From NCBI RefSeq assembly GCF_022340605.1, contig NZ_JAJDNQ010000024.1, forward strand, positions 1-40,688: a stretch of 40,688 nt of DNA, read 5' to 3'. The first letter of the stretch is position 1. Every line of letters starts with the position of its first letter. Below the pieces are notes generated by a model. It had not been told where the DNA came from. It searched no databases and was given only the letters and a program-made list of their open reading frames with translations. This document shows positions 1 to 6,689 of the stretch, piece after piece. The translations under genes were made by a program, and so were the position numbers. Origin of the DNA: Thiohalocapsa sp. Its GTDB lineage: Bacteria; Pseudomonadota; Gammaproteobacteria; Chromatiales; Chromatiaceae.

Positions 1-300
1 CCCGTTCCTCTGGCTAGGTACGCATGTGCGGGCGGTCCCGGTGGCCTGAGCAGTCGTACTCGTAGTGGCTCGCCAAGGAATGATACCCATGCAGGGCTCA
101 GGTATGCACGGTGCGTTGGCCGAAGTGCGCCACCCAGGGCTCCGATTCTCCGCATTGGCCGACGACCACCAACTGGCAAACTACCGTGGCGATTTGGCCC
201 TTCGAGAAGTGCGGATGGCGAGCGGGGCGTTCCGGGGCACGACGACCGCCCGGTTCCAGTGACCGGAGTACGCTGATCCCAGCGCTTTCAGCACCGCCGT
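1..300. other. No convincing gene
   Basis: Short open frames exist on both strands, but none has a ribosome binding site, a recognisable domain or a clear start. On the minus strand a frame across roughly 98-220 reads like protein sequence (cysteine and valine rich, ending near WVAHFGQ), but no start codon can be chosen. It may be the 3' end of a degraded gene of the island. Confidence 0.3.
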
Positions 301-516
301 TCAACCGCCCAGCCCCAGACCCAGCAGCGCCCCCAGCCAGAACCAGACCCAGCCACCCTTGGCCTTCTGCGGTGGGTCCTCGACCTGCTCGTCCTCGGGC
401 TCCGCAGGCGGCGCCTCGGGCATCTCGAAGACGAGGCGGACGACGATTTCGGTCGGTCCTTCACCGTCGCCGTCGGTGGGTTCAGGGCTGCGGGGGAAGG
501 GGATGATGTCGGCCAT
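301..516 (-). CDS. Small tail-anchored membrane protein, function unknown
   Basis: A 71-residue protein starting at the ATG whose complement is 514-516; the frame is open further upstream, but this start gives a natural N-terminus (MADIIPFPRSPEP). Residues 1-50 are acidic and proline rich, with short runs such as EAPPAEPEDEQVEDPP. After a lysine pair comes one hydrophobic glycine-rich segment (WVWFWLGALLGLGLGG) that ends the protein, so it probably sits in the inner membrane with a cytoplasmic N-terminus. It lies 153 bases downstream of the IHF-like gene on the same strand. In many Gammaproteobacteria the gene after ihfB is lapA, but this protein does not resemble LapA. I do not recognise a family. 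Confidence 0.5.
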   Translation of the reverse strand: MADIIPFPRSPEPTDGDGEGPTEIVVRLVFEMPEAPPAEPEDEQVEDPPQKAKGGWVWFWLGALLGLGLGG

Positions 517-669
517 GGTGAGCGTCCGATGAGAATCCAGCCAAGACGGGACAAAGGCGCTGGCGAGCACGGCAGTCGCTCTCTGGTTTCCGCCGGTTCG
601 CAACTTCGAGACAGACTACTGGGGCGCAAGCGTCGGCGCTTGACGCGGAGGGCGAGGGGCTCGCGACGC

Positions 670-960
670 CTACGTCACCAGCATCGCGTTGACCCGCTGG
701 CGCAGCTCCTTGCCCGGCTTGAAGTGCGGGGAATGTCGCGCGGGGATGGCTACCGGGGCGCCGGTCCGCGGGTTGCGCGCCAGGCGGGGCGGACGTGCAT
801 GAAGACTGAAGCTGCCGAAGCCTCGGATCTCGATGCGCTGCCCCGCAGCCAGCGCGTCGCTCATTTGCTGCAGAAGTATCTTGACTGCGTCATCCACGTC
901 CTGCTGACTGAGCGTGCTTTGGTGTGATGTGAGGAGGGCGACCAGCTCTGATTTCGTCAT
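670..960 (-). CDS. ihfB: Integration host factor beta-like DNA-bending protein (paralogue)
   Basis: A 96-residue member of the HU/IHF family. Visible are the beta-type N-terminus ([10 protein letters not shown]), the core [12 protein letters not shown] at about residues 46-57, the DNA-intercalating arm (ARNPRTG) and the C-terminal [17 protein letters not shown] bends DNA at specific sites and assists site-specific recombination, replication initiation and sigma54 promoters. Chromosomal ihfB normally follows rpsA, which is absent here. This copy sits alone in a probable integrative element, and its arm and following segment ([10 protein letters not shown]) differ from the usual beta subunit. 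It may therefore be an accessory paralogue that supports the element's recombination. The family is certain; that it is beta and a second copy is inferred from sequence and context. The frame continues upstream, but 960 matches the family start. Confidence 0.85.
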   Translation of the reverse strand: MTKSELVALLTSHQSTLSQQDVDDAVKILLQQMSDALAAGQRIEIRGFGSFSLHARPPRLARNPRTGAPVAIPARHSPHFKPGKELRQRVNAMLVT

Positions 961-1362
961 GTTTGCGAACCGCGCAAGTTCTGTCCGGGGTAGCTTTGTT
1001 GGGCGCTTTCCACCCGCAAGTGTATGAAATTCTCGAGGAGTCTGCTCACCAACGGTGCCTTCACGGGCCGCACCGGGCCGGATGGCGCGAAGCAGCTCTG
1101 GCACAGCGGAAAAACCTCGCGGTCCGCGCCGGTGCGCCCGGCCGCGACCAGCATGTGGATTCACCTGTCGCCTCTGCGTTTTGCCGCCGCCGGCCATCAC
1201 GCAAGCACCGACCGAGCATGCCGTCGGTCCCCAAAATCTCCACCGGGCGACCGCACTTGCGGCAGAGCAGCGCCCCAGCGGCCGCTTTCCAGAACAATTG
1301 TCGCGATGCACCCTTGACCGCCGGCTGGATTCCGACGCGCCCACGACAGGCAGGAGCTAACG
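961..1362. other. Gene-free stretch with a possible broken zinc-ribbon frame
   Basis: No intact gene is supported. On the minus strand one frame (ending region 1297-1160) contains C-R-K-C-G-R-P, and the next frame (1154-957) contains C-Q-S-C after a comparable spacing. Joined by a frameshift near 1155 these would give a short CxxC...CxxC zinc-binding protein just upstream of the IHF-like gene. In the second frame a TGA lies immediately before the possible ATG at 1154, so the join must occur near that point. Evidence is weak. Confidence 0.2.
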
Positions 1363-1806
1363 TTGACGACCCTCTTCATCAGCCATAGCAGCAAAGACCG
1401 GACACGGGCCGATTGGTTGCGCACCGCGTTGAAGGAGCGCGGCTTCAAGTCCCTGTTCCTCGATAGCCACCCCGACGACGGTATTCCCGCCGGCAGTCAG
1501 TGGGAGCATGAACTCTGGCAGGCGCTGCGCCGCAGCCGCGCCCTGGTGGTGCTCTGCACCGCCAACTGGCTACGCTCCCCCTGGTGTGTCGCCGAGGCCA
1601 TGATGGCCCGCGAGCGCGGCAAGCCCGTGTTCCTGCTGGCCGATGCCGAGATCGTCGATGACCGCATCGTGAAGGACGAGGCTGGAGGCGCATCGAGGCC
1701 GCGGCTCCCCGACTTTCTCAAGGACACCCAATTCATCAGCGTCGCCGGCGTCCACCTGGACAACGGATTCCGGCACCGGCGTCGGACAGTGTACACACGT
1801 CGCTAA
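1363..1806 (+). CDS. Stand-alone TIR-domain protein, probably truncated
   Basis: A 147-residue protein starting at a TTG with a good Shine-Dalgarno AGGAG seven bases upstream. Residues 1-125 form a bacterial TIR domain: the LFISHSSKD strand, the BB-loop region FLDSHPDDGIPAG, and SPWCVAEAMMARERGK, where Glu78 matches the catalytic glutamate of TIR NADases. In the family most common for this sequence type the TIR is followed by an ATPase (NACHT/AAA) and a repeat sensor. Here the protein turns basic after about residue 128 (GFRHRRRTVYTRR) and stops, so the sensor part is missing. TIR proteins of bacteria commonly act in anti-phage defence by depleting NAD or making cyclic ADP-ribose isomers. Whether this fragment is active is not known. 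Neighbours belong to a decaying mobile element. Confidence 0.75.
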   Translation: MTTLFISHSSKDRTRADWLRTALKERGFKSLFLDSHPDDGIPAGSQWEHELWQALRRSRALVVLCTANWLRSPWCVAEAMMARERGKPVFLLADAEIVDDRIVKDEAGGASRPRLPDFLKDTQFISVAGVHLDNGFRHRRRTVYTRR

Positions 1807-2102
1807 GTAGCTGATTCTGCACATCGCAACAAAGCGCGGGCAGTCATCGATAGGCCGCTCGCCCCTTACGCCTTCGCGGATCATCAGCGCCACCAGCGTT
1901 CGCAAGCCGGCGTAAGTGGTCAAAGGGGCAGCCTTACGGCTTTCTGTTTCGGGGCAGGTATATAGATTCTGCCAATGGATCGTAATTCACTCATAGGTGG
2001 TACCGATAGCTTGGCACACGCGCCAAACCGCGTCCATATCGATTGGCAACCGCCCGACGGCACGCCGCCGGGCGAACGGCCCATCCGCCGGGGCGCGCCG
2101 CC
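1807..2102. other. Intergenic stretch, nothing recognised
   Basis: About 300 bases between the TIR gene and the broken minus-strand gene. No open frame with a usable start and no tRNA or strong hairpin was seen. It probably contains the deletion joint that removed the rest of the TIR protein. Confidence 0.3.
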
Positions 2103-2308
2103 TTACGCGTCGCCCTTCTTACGCGGCGCAGTAGTGCCCTCCCGAGCCAGTTGCGCATCCTCCTCGGCCATATGCTTCCGCTGCGCCATCAGCTTCTCGT
2201 ACTGCCGCTTTGCCGCCGCCTGCACCTCGGGCGTCAGTAACGACGACACGTACGACGGGCGCGGCTGCGCTGGCGCTGGCGCTGCGGCCGGCACCTGTTC
2301 CTTCCCGG

Positions 2309-2339
2309 CAGAGCGTTCTGTGCGTTTCAAAACGCTCTG
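2309..2339. repeat. Inverted repeat inside the broken gene (copy 1)
   Basis: Nine-base arms CAGAGCGTT (2309-2317) and AACGCTCTG (2331-2339) surround a 13-base loop that itself contains GCGTTT/AAACGC (2322-2327 and 2330-2335). The outer arms share their sequence with the palindrome at 2453-2476. Confidence 0.6.
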
Positions 2340-2452
2340 GCCAGCCGATTCAGGCCCAGACGCCGCTTTTTTCTGTTTGTGCGTGTTCTGTGTGGTCTGC
2401 GTCTGCGACACACACACAGAAGAAACAGCAGTTTCAGAATTTTTCGGCATAG

Positions 2453-2476
2453 GCAGAGCGTTTTGAAACGCTCTGC
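2453..2476. repeat. Perfect palindrome at a possible gene start (copy 2)
   Basis: Arms of 11 bases, GCAGAGCGTTT (2453-2463) and AAACGCTCTGC (2466-2476), are separated by TG. On the minus strand the palindrome lies immediately before the ATG at 2450, a position suited to an operator or an RNA hairpin at a start codon. It shares its core with copy 1. Confidence 0.6.
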
Positions 2477-3025
2477 CCGCACCCGAAGTATGATGAACGG
2501 CACCCGATGGGCCACGAACGGCATCAAGGCTGCGCACAGACGCGGATTCCTGTTCGGTCGACACAGCCAGCGAAACGACGCGGTACGACTTGAGCGCTGT
2601 GCCCTTCCCCTTGGCCAGAGACAGCCCATCAATCTGCCTGCCGACCAGCCGTGCCAGCGCCCAGCCCACGTTCCGGGTGCGGTGGCTCGCGAATTTGCAC
2701 CAGGCAGTGCATCCCGCCGAAGATCACTACGTTCCAAGGCGATTCGTCCTTCAGCATCGCGTCTTGGACGTCGAGCGCCATGTGGTAATAGTCGCTTTCG
2801 CGGACGATGATCTCGGTGCGCTCGCCCCGCACCTGCTCGCGCGTCGCCTGCGCATCGGCAGCAAAGCGACTGCTCGAATAAACAGTGAGATGGAGCAGCC
2901 AGCCGTGGACGCGGTATGCTGGTCGCGTCTACGGCGTGGCTGCTGCTGTTGGTGGTGGTGTCCTCGGTCATGCGCTGACGCTCGTTTTGGTTGGTTCTCA
3001 GGCTTGTGGCGGACTCGAGTCCCCG

Positions 3026-3151
3026 TTACATGATCGAGCCGACGAGCAGTCCGCAAATGAATGCCAATGCAGCGGTGTCGATAATCACCGTCTTGACCAC
3101 CTCGCGGTAGACGTCGTTGATCGGGTCTTTGGTATAGCTGAAAGTTTTCAT
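3026..3151 (-). CDS. 41-residue single-pass membrane peptide
   Basis: The frame starts at the ATG complementing 3149-3151, with a strong GGGGGAG ribosome site four bases upstream, and ends with TAA. The N-terminus MKTFSYTKDPINDVYREVVK is polar. The rest (VIIDTAALAFICGLLVGSIM) is one hydrophobic helix. The strong ribosome site and the sharp polar/hydrophobic division make it a plausible real gene. It is separated by 54 bases from the frameshifted gene downstream and probably shares its transcript. Possible roles are a small regulator, a holin-like peptide or an entry/exclusion peptide of the element. None can be shown from sequence. Confidence 0.5.
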   Translation of the reverse strand: MKTFSYTKDPINDVYREVVKTVIIDTAALAFICGLLVGSIM

Positions 3152-3190
3152 TCGCTCCCCCGGGGCGATGAATGCCCCTCACGGGGCGGG

Positions 3191-3225
3191 ACGCCTGCCA
3201 GCTCACACTGGCGGGCGTTCTTTTT
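3191..3225 (+). terminator. Rho-independent terminator on the plus strand
   Basis: Arms ACGCCTGCCAG (3191-3201) and CTGGCGGGCGT (3208-3218) pair with one G-U wobble around a 6-base loop and are followed by TTCTTTTT (3218-3225). A second small hairpin, GCCCC-TCAC-GGGGC, lies at 3174-3187. No plus-strand gene precedes it, so it may end antisense transcription coming from the TIR side. Confidence 0.55.
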
Positions 3226-3347
3226 AGGGCAAGCCCCGGGGTGGATGGCTCAACTTACTTCCTCGCCGTCGCGCAAACGGACCACCGAGTGCAGGCAACG
3301 CCAGTCCAGGCGCATAGGGCGGCGGCCCGTTGCCGGGGACCGAGGAA

Positions 3348-3563
3348 CTAGGCAGCCGCGTCCTGACCCAGAACGTGATCGAGCACTTTGGGAACGTGGA
3401 CGAGCGCCTTGCGGCCAACCATGGCGGCAGCGCCCTTGGCGGCTAGGCCGTTTAGAGTCCGGTCGCGGAAGAGTCGCTTGGCGTGGGTCTTGGTGATGAG
3501 TCCGGCGCTGCGGACCGGGAGGTCCTCGACGGTTGACCAGTCGGAGAGATCTTGCGGGGACAC
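3348..3563 (-). CDS. Excisionase/AlpA-like winged-helix protein
   Basis: A 71-residue reading from a GTG at 3563, with AGGGG about ten bases upstream; the frame stays open further upstream. The layout fits small recombination directionality or AlpA-type proteins: WSTVEDLPVR, then a polar helix (ITKTHAKRLFRD), TLNGLAAKG, a strand AMVGRKALVHV and a last helix VPKVLDHVLGQ. These proteins bind DNA beside the attachment site and steer the integrase toward excision, or activate an integrase promoter. It lies just downstream of the 194-residue gene and the integrase remnant on the same strand. The domain call rests on pattern resemblance only. Confidence 0.5.
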   Translation of the reverse strand: MSPQDLSDWSTVEDLPVRSAGLITKTHAKRLFRDRTLNGLAAKGAAAMVGRKALVHVPKVLDHVLGQDAAA

Positions 3564-3654
3564 TGGGTCGCACCCCTGCTTGTTCAGGGTGCTCCAAATG
3601 TTATGAGGGGTGAGAGGTGGACTGAGTGGGAAACCCCCACAATCGGAAGCGTTC

Positions 3655-4239
3655 TCACTCAGGGAGTTCAGAGAAGAAGCTGCAGACGTCGCGTGCAAGC
3701 TGCTGAAGATCGAAGCGGGCATCGAGCACGGCACAGACGATTTTGAGGTACTCGGTCAGGTCGCTGGCGCAGCCGGGGTCACAATCGAACCCCAACGCCC
3801 GCCAGATGAAGGCGGTCTCCATAATGATCTGCTGTCGGACGGCATTGCTCTTTGGCCGGTGATACCTTACTTCCAGGAGGGCATCGAGATACCCGATCAG
3901 ATCGAATTGCTCAGGCAGGCCGCCGCCGAAACCGTAGTGCCTCGCGTTGATGCCATGCAGTACACGGATGAGTAAGCGGGTCGCGGGCGAGACCTTCGCA
4001 AGCGCCTTGCGTAGCTGCACACGCTCCTTCTCCAACCGCTCCTTGGTCGGGAACTGGACAGGCGGCACGTGCTTCATCATCGCCACGCGCACACGCGCCA
4101 GCTTGAGTAGCCGCTCGCCGCCAATGTCCAAGAGCGCCTCCTCCTGCTGCGGGGTAAAGGGGCTGGGGAGCCCCTTTGCCGGCACAAGGTCCGCGTCCGC
4201 AGACTCGCAGGCTTGGATCATGCGCTTGAGGTTCATCAA
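3655..4239 (-). CDS. Integrase-coupled protein of unknown function
   Basis: An intact 194-residue, mostly helical, soluble protein. Its ATG at 4239 overlaps the integrase stop in the form ATGA, so the two are translationally coupled. Readable segments include SPFTPQQEEALLDIGGERLLKLARV, RLEKERVQLRKALAKVSP, a central LIRVLHGINARHYGFGGG and a C-terminus rich in leucine and aspartate (ARFDLQQLARDVCSFFSELPE). No catalytic motif or membrane segment is evident, and I do not recognise the family. Coupling to a tyrosine integrase suggests a role in integration, excision or control of the element. It has stayed open while the integrase beside it has decayed. Confidence 0.6.
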   Translation of the reverse strand: MMNLKRMIQACESADADLVPAKGLPSPFTPQQEEALLDIGGERLLKLARVRVAMMKHVPPVQFPTKERLEKERVQLRKALAKVSPATRLLIRVLHGINARHYGFGGGLPEQFDLIGYLDALLEVRYHRPKSNAVRQQIIMETAFIWRALGFDCDPGCASDLTEYLKIVCAVLDARFDLQQLARDVCSFFSELPE

Positions 4240-5254
4240 AGCTTGTCCCCCAGCACGCGGTCGGTCAGCGCCTGCTTATGCGATGTGCTCAAGTGAGCGT
4301 AGCGCTTTGTCGTCTGCACGCTCTTGTGGCCGAGCACCTCCGCGACCTCGTGCAGTGTGGCGCCGGCCATGGCGAGCTGCGAGGCCACATCGTGACGCAG
4401 GTCGTGCAGGCGCAGGTCAGGCAACCCGGCCGCGGTCCTGGCTTGGTTCCAGTGCTTCCGGAAATGAAACGGTGCGGCCGGCTCCTCGTCGCGGCCGAAT
4501 ACGAGGCCGACGCCGATCTGTCGGTGCTTCTTCAGCTCGGCGACTAAGGGCTCGGGCAGCGTCAAGACCCGGCTCGTGCCGTTCTTGGTGTCGGGCAGGA
4601 AGACGTGCCGATCGTGCAGATCGACATCGCACCAGCGCGTGCTAAGCGCCTCGCCAAGGCGACAGCCGGTGCCCAAGAGTATCGCGCCAGCAGGCCCAGA
4701 CGAGGCCAGCCAAAGGCGTCACAGGCGGCCAAGAGCCGCTTGCGCTCGTCGGGCTCAAGCCTCAAGCCAGCGCACGCGGCCGCGCGGTTCGGTCTGGTGG
4801 CGAAGCTGGCGGGCGGGGTTCGTGGTGATCCAACCCTCGCGTTGCGCGTGACGGAACACCACAGACCACGCGGCCTTTAGCCGGTTGGCGCTGGCGGGCG
4901 CGCGGGCCTCTGCGTACTCGTTCAGGTGCCGGCGCGACTCGCCGACCTCGATGCGGCCGATGGCGGTGTCGCCGATGCGCTCGCACCACTAGCGGATCAG
5001 ATAGTCGCGGCTGCGGTCCTTGGCGGGCACCGTCAGGACAAGGGCAGCCACGTCGCGGGACAGCCTGGCACCGTCTGGGTTACCGAGCGCGGCCATGCGC
5101 TCACGGTCGCCTTCGATGCGCGCCGCCTAGGCGACGGCGTCTTTGCGCTTGCTGAAGGTCTTGGATGCGACCTCGCGGCCGCCGGACTTGACGACGCGAC
5201 GGCGCGGTAGCTCGCGCCGCCGAATTTGAGAGGCCGCTTCTTGATGCTGGCCAT
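4236..5254 (-). pseudogene. Tyrosine-type phage integrase, degraded
   Basis: Reading from the ATG at 5254 (MASIKKRPLKFGG) gives a complete P4/phage-type integrase only if several lesions are repaired. These are a frame change near 5200, a TAG near 5130 after KRKDAVA, a TAG near 4991 after SRDYLIR, a 7-base tandem duplication CTCAAGC at 4754-4767 that shifts frame before EPDERKRLLAACDAFG, and another shift near 4690 before ILLGTGCRLGEAL. The N-terminal arm and the SAM-like core-binding domain (RLKAAWSVVFRHAQREG) are readable. The catalytic part from 4676 to 4236 is open and keeps the expected residues: Arg in CRLGEA, His and Arg in LHDLRH, His in LGHKS and Tyr in TKRYAHL. It lies directly next to tRNA-Lys, the likely integration target. 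The C-terminal 146 residues could still be made. Confidence 0.85.
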
Positions 5255-5367
5255 CGGATGAAACTCCAGTGCAGAGGAATACCGCACGCCGGGGGCCTTG
5301 TGGGGGTCTCGGCGCGATGGGTGCCTGCACTGGCTTGCCAATTTCGTCCATGAAATCAGCACCTTGG

Positions 5368-5443
5368 TGGTGCGCCCTGTTGGACTCGAACCAACGACCA
5401 CCTGATTAAAAGTCAGATGCTCTACCAACTGAGCTAAGGGCGC
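5368..5443 (-). tRNA. tRNA-Lys (anticodon TTT)
   Basis: 76 bases including an encoded CCA. Acceptor GCGCCCT pairs with AGGGCGC, the D-arm contains AGCTCAGTTGGTAGAGC, the anticodon loop is CTTTTAA (TTT, lysine) and the T-arm contains GGTTCGAGTCC. A possible -10 box TATACT is at 5488-5493 on the minus strand. The queC/tRNA-Lys arrangement is common in Gammaproteobacteria. The 3' half is probably the attachment core of the integrative element to its left. Confidence 0.95.
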
Positions 5444-5550
5444 GCGTAAACGTGGGACGCGATGAATCGCGCCGCACTGAACGGCAAAGTATAACTTGGC
5501 ATGGGGGCGCTGAGAACCACGTCGGCGCTCCGGCCGGCGTGCGGGGGGCT

Positions 5551-6234
5551 TCAGGCGTAGCGGGTCGGGTCCGGCAGGCCAGCCGCGCGGAAGCCTTCGG
5601 CACGCAGGCGGCAGGAGTCGCAACGGCCGCAGGCGCGGCCTTGGTCATCGGCCTGGTAGCAGGAGACGGTCAGCGCGTAGTCGACGCCGAGCTCGGTGCC
5701 GCGGCGGATGATCTCGGCCTTGGTGAGGTCGATAAGGGGGGCGTGGATGCGCGGTGCGTTACCCTCGATGCCGGCCTTGGTGGCGACGGCAGCCAGCTCC
5801 TGGAACTTGGCGATGAAGGCGGGGCGGCAGTCCGGGTAGCCGGAGTAGTCGAGGGCATTGACGCCGATGACGATCTGGGAAGCACCGATGGTCTCGGCAA
5901 GGCCGAGCGCGAGCGCCAGGAGCAGGGTGTTGCGGGCCGGCACGTAGGTGATGGGAATGCCATCGGTGGGTGTCTCGGGCACGGCGATGGCGCTGTCGGT
6001 GAGGGCGGAGCCGCCGATGGGGCGCAGGTCCAGCGGCACGATGGTGTGCGCGGCGGCGCCGAGCTGACGTGCGACGGCGCCGGCGGCGGTGAGCTCCGCG
6101 CGGTGACGCTGGCCGTAGTCGACGCTGAGGGCGTGGCAGCGCAGGCCCTCTGCGCGGGCCATGGCGAGGGCGGTGGCGGAGTCGAGACCGCCGGAGAGCA
6201 GGACGACGGCGATGCTGGGTGCTGGAGCGGACAT
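5551..6234 (-). CDS. queC: 7-cyano-7-deazaguanine (preQ0) synthase QueC
   Basis: A 227-residue protein, the usual length for QueC. It converts 7-carboxy-7-deazaguanine to preQ0 with ATP and ammonia, a step in making queuosine for tRNA. The N-terminal PP-loop SGGLDS (residues 14-19) binds [16 protein letters not shown] follows in the middle. The C-terminal zinc site is Cys192, Cys202, Cys205 and Cys208 (SCYQ...CGRCDSC). The ATG at 6234 was chosen because the family begins just before the AVVLLSGG strand; no strong ribosome site is seen. It sits 107 bases upstream of tRNA-Lys on the same strand. queE, the usual partner, is not in the window. Confidence 0.95.
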   Translation of the reverse strand: MSAPAPSIAVVLLSGGLDSATALAMARAEGLRCHALSVDYGQRHRAELTAAGAVARQLGAAAHTIVPLDLRPIGGSALTDSAIAVPETPTDGIPITYVPARNTLLLALALGLAETIGASQIVIGVNALDYSGYPDCRPAFIAKFQELAAVATKAGIEGNAPRIHAPLIDLTKAEIIRRGTELGVDYALTVSCYQADDQGRACGRCDSCRLRAEGFRAAGLPDPTRYA

Positions 6235-6689
6235 GGCGGCGGCGCGGGGCACGTGGGTCAAGCGCCAGTCTAACCGCGCGCGGGGCAAGCGCAAGATGCT
6301 GCGTGCCCGGGGCACGCAACCGCCGGGTCCACCACCGGGCAACGGCAGCCACGCACTGGCCGGCCACCTACGCGGACCGGCCCTGAGCCCCGAGCGCGTG
6401 AGCCCCGGCGCGATGCTTTGCATTCCTTGCGCGCAACGCCTGTTGGGCCGCAGGATACGAGGCACGGCCCGGGCCGCACGCATCGGGTCAACACGAGCCA
6501 CCGATCTGTGGACGATGACGAGCGGCGACTGCGAGCAACGACACCCCGTCGTTGCCTAACCGTGGCAACTGTCCGAAACAAAAACGGCTAGGCTTGTGGG
6601 CGTGGCTTGCGGCGGGCGTATCAAAACTGCGACGCCGGGGCGCCGAAGGCAGACCGCCAGCGTACACATAATGATTCAGAGCGACGCAC
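6235..6689. other. Divergent intergenic region with one palindrome
   Basis: About 455 bases between the divergent queC and the Sm-like membrane protein gene. No credible gene was found on either strand. A palindrome with 8-base arms, GCAACGAC (6535-6542) and GTCGTTGC (6548-6555), around ACCCC could be an operator or a leader hairpin. Promoters for both genes presumably lie here, but no clear sigma70 pair was recognised. Confidence 0.35.

Larger units (their letters stand above)
2103..2971 (-). pseudogene. Frameshifted mobile-element gene, function unknown
   Basis: Three consecutive frames together read as one natural protein. The first is the start at 2971 (MTEDTTTNSSSHAVDAT). The second is a frame giving HLTVYSSSRFAADAQ, VRESDYYHMALDVQDAML and SPWNVVIFGGMHCLVQ. 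After a one-base shift near 2690 the third gives ASHRTRNVGWALARLVGRQ and continues to a lysine- and alanine-rich C-terminus ending KKGDA. The second frame has a TAG just upstream of its readable part, so a shift near 2900 is also needed. Alternatively the last 115 residues may be a separate gene starting at the ATG at 2450 (MPKNSETAVSS), directly behind a palindrome. I do not recognise the family. The context (integrase, excisionase-like protein) suggests a phage or integrative-element gene. Confidence 0.45.

Noticed and set aside
2907..2980. Plus-strand hydrophobic peptide of about 20 residues
   Set aside because: It is the antisense of the N-terminus of the broken minus-strand gene and lacks a ribosome site.
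3250..3315. 21-codon minus-strand peptide (MRLDWRCLHSVVRLRDGEEVS)
   Set aside because: The frame is short, with no clear ribosome site or conserved feature, and cannot be separated from chance.
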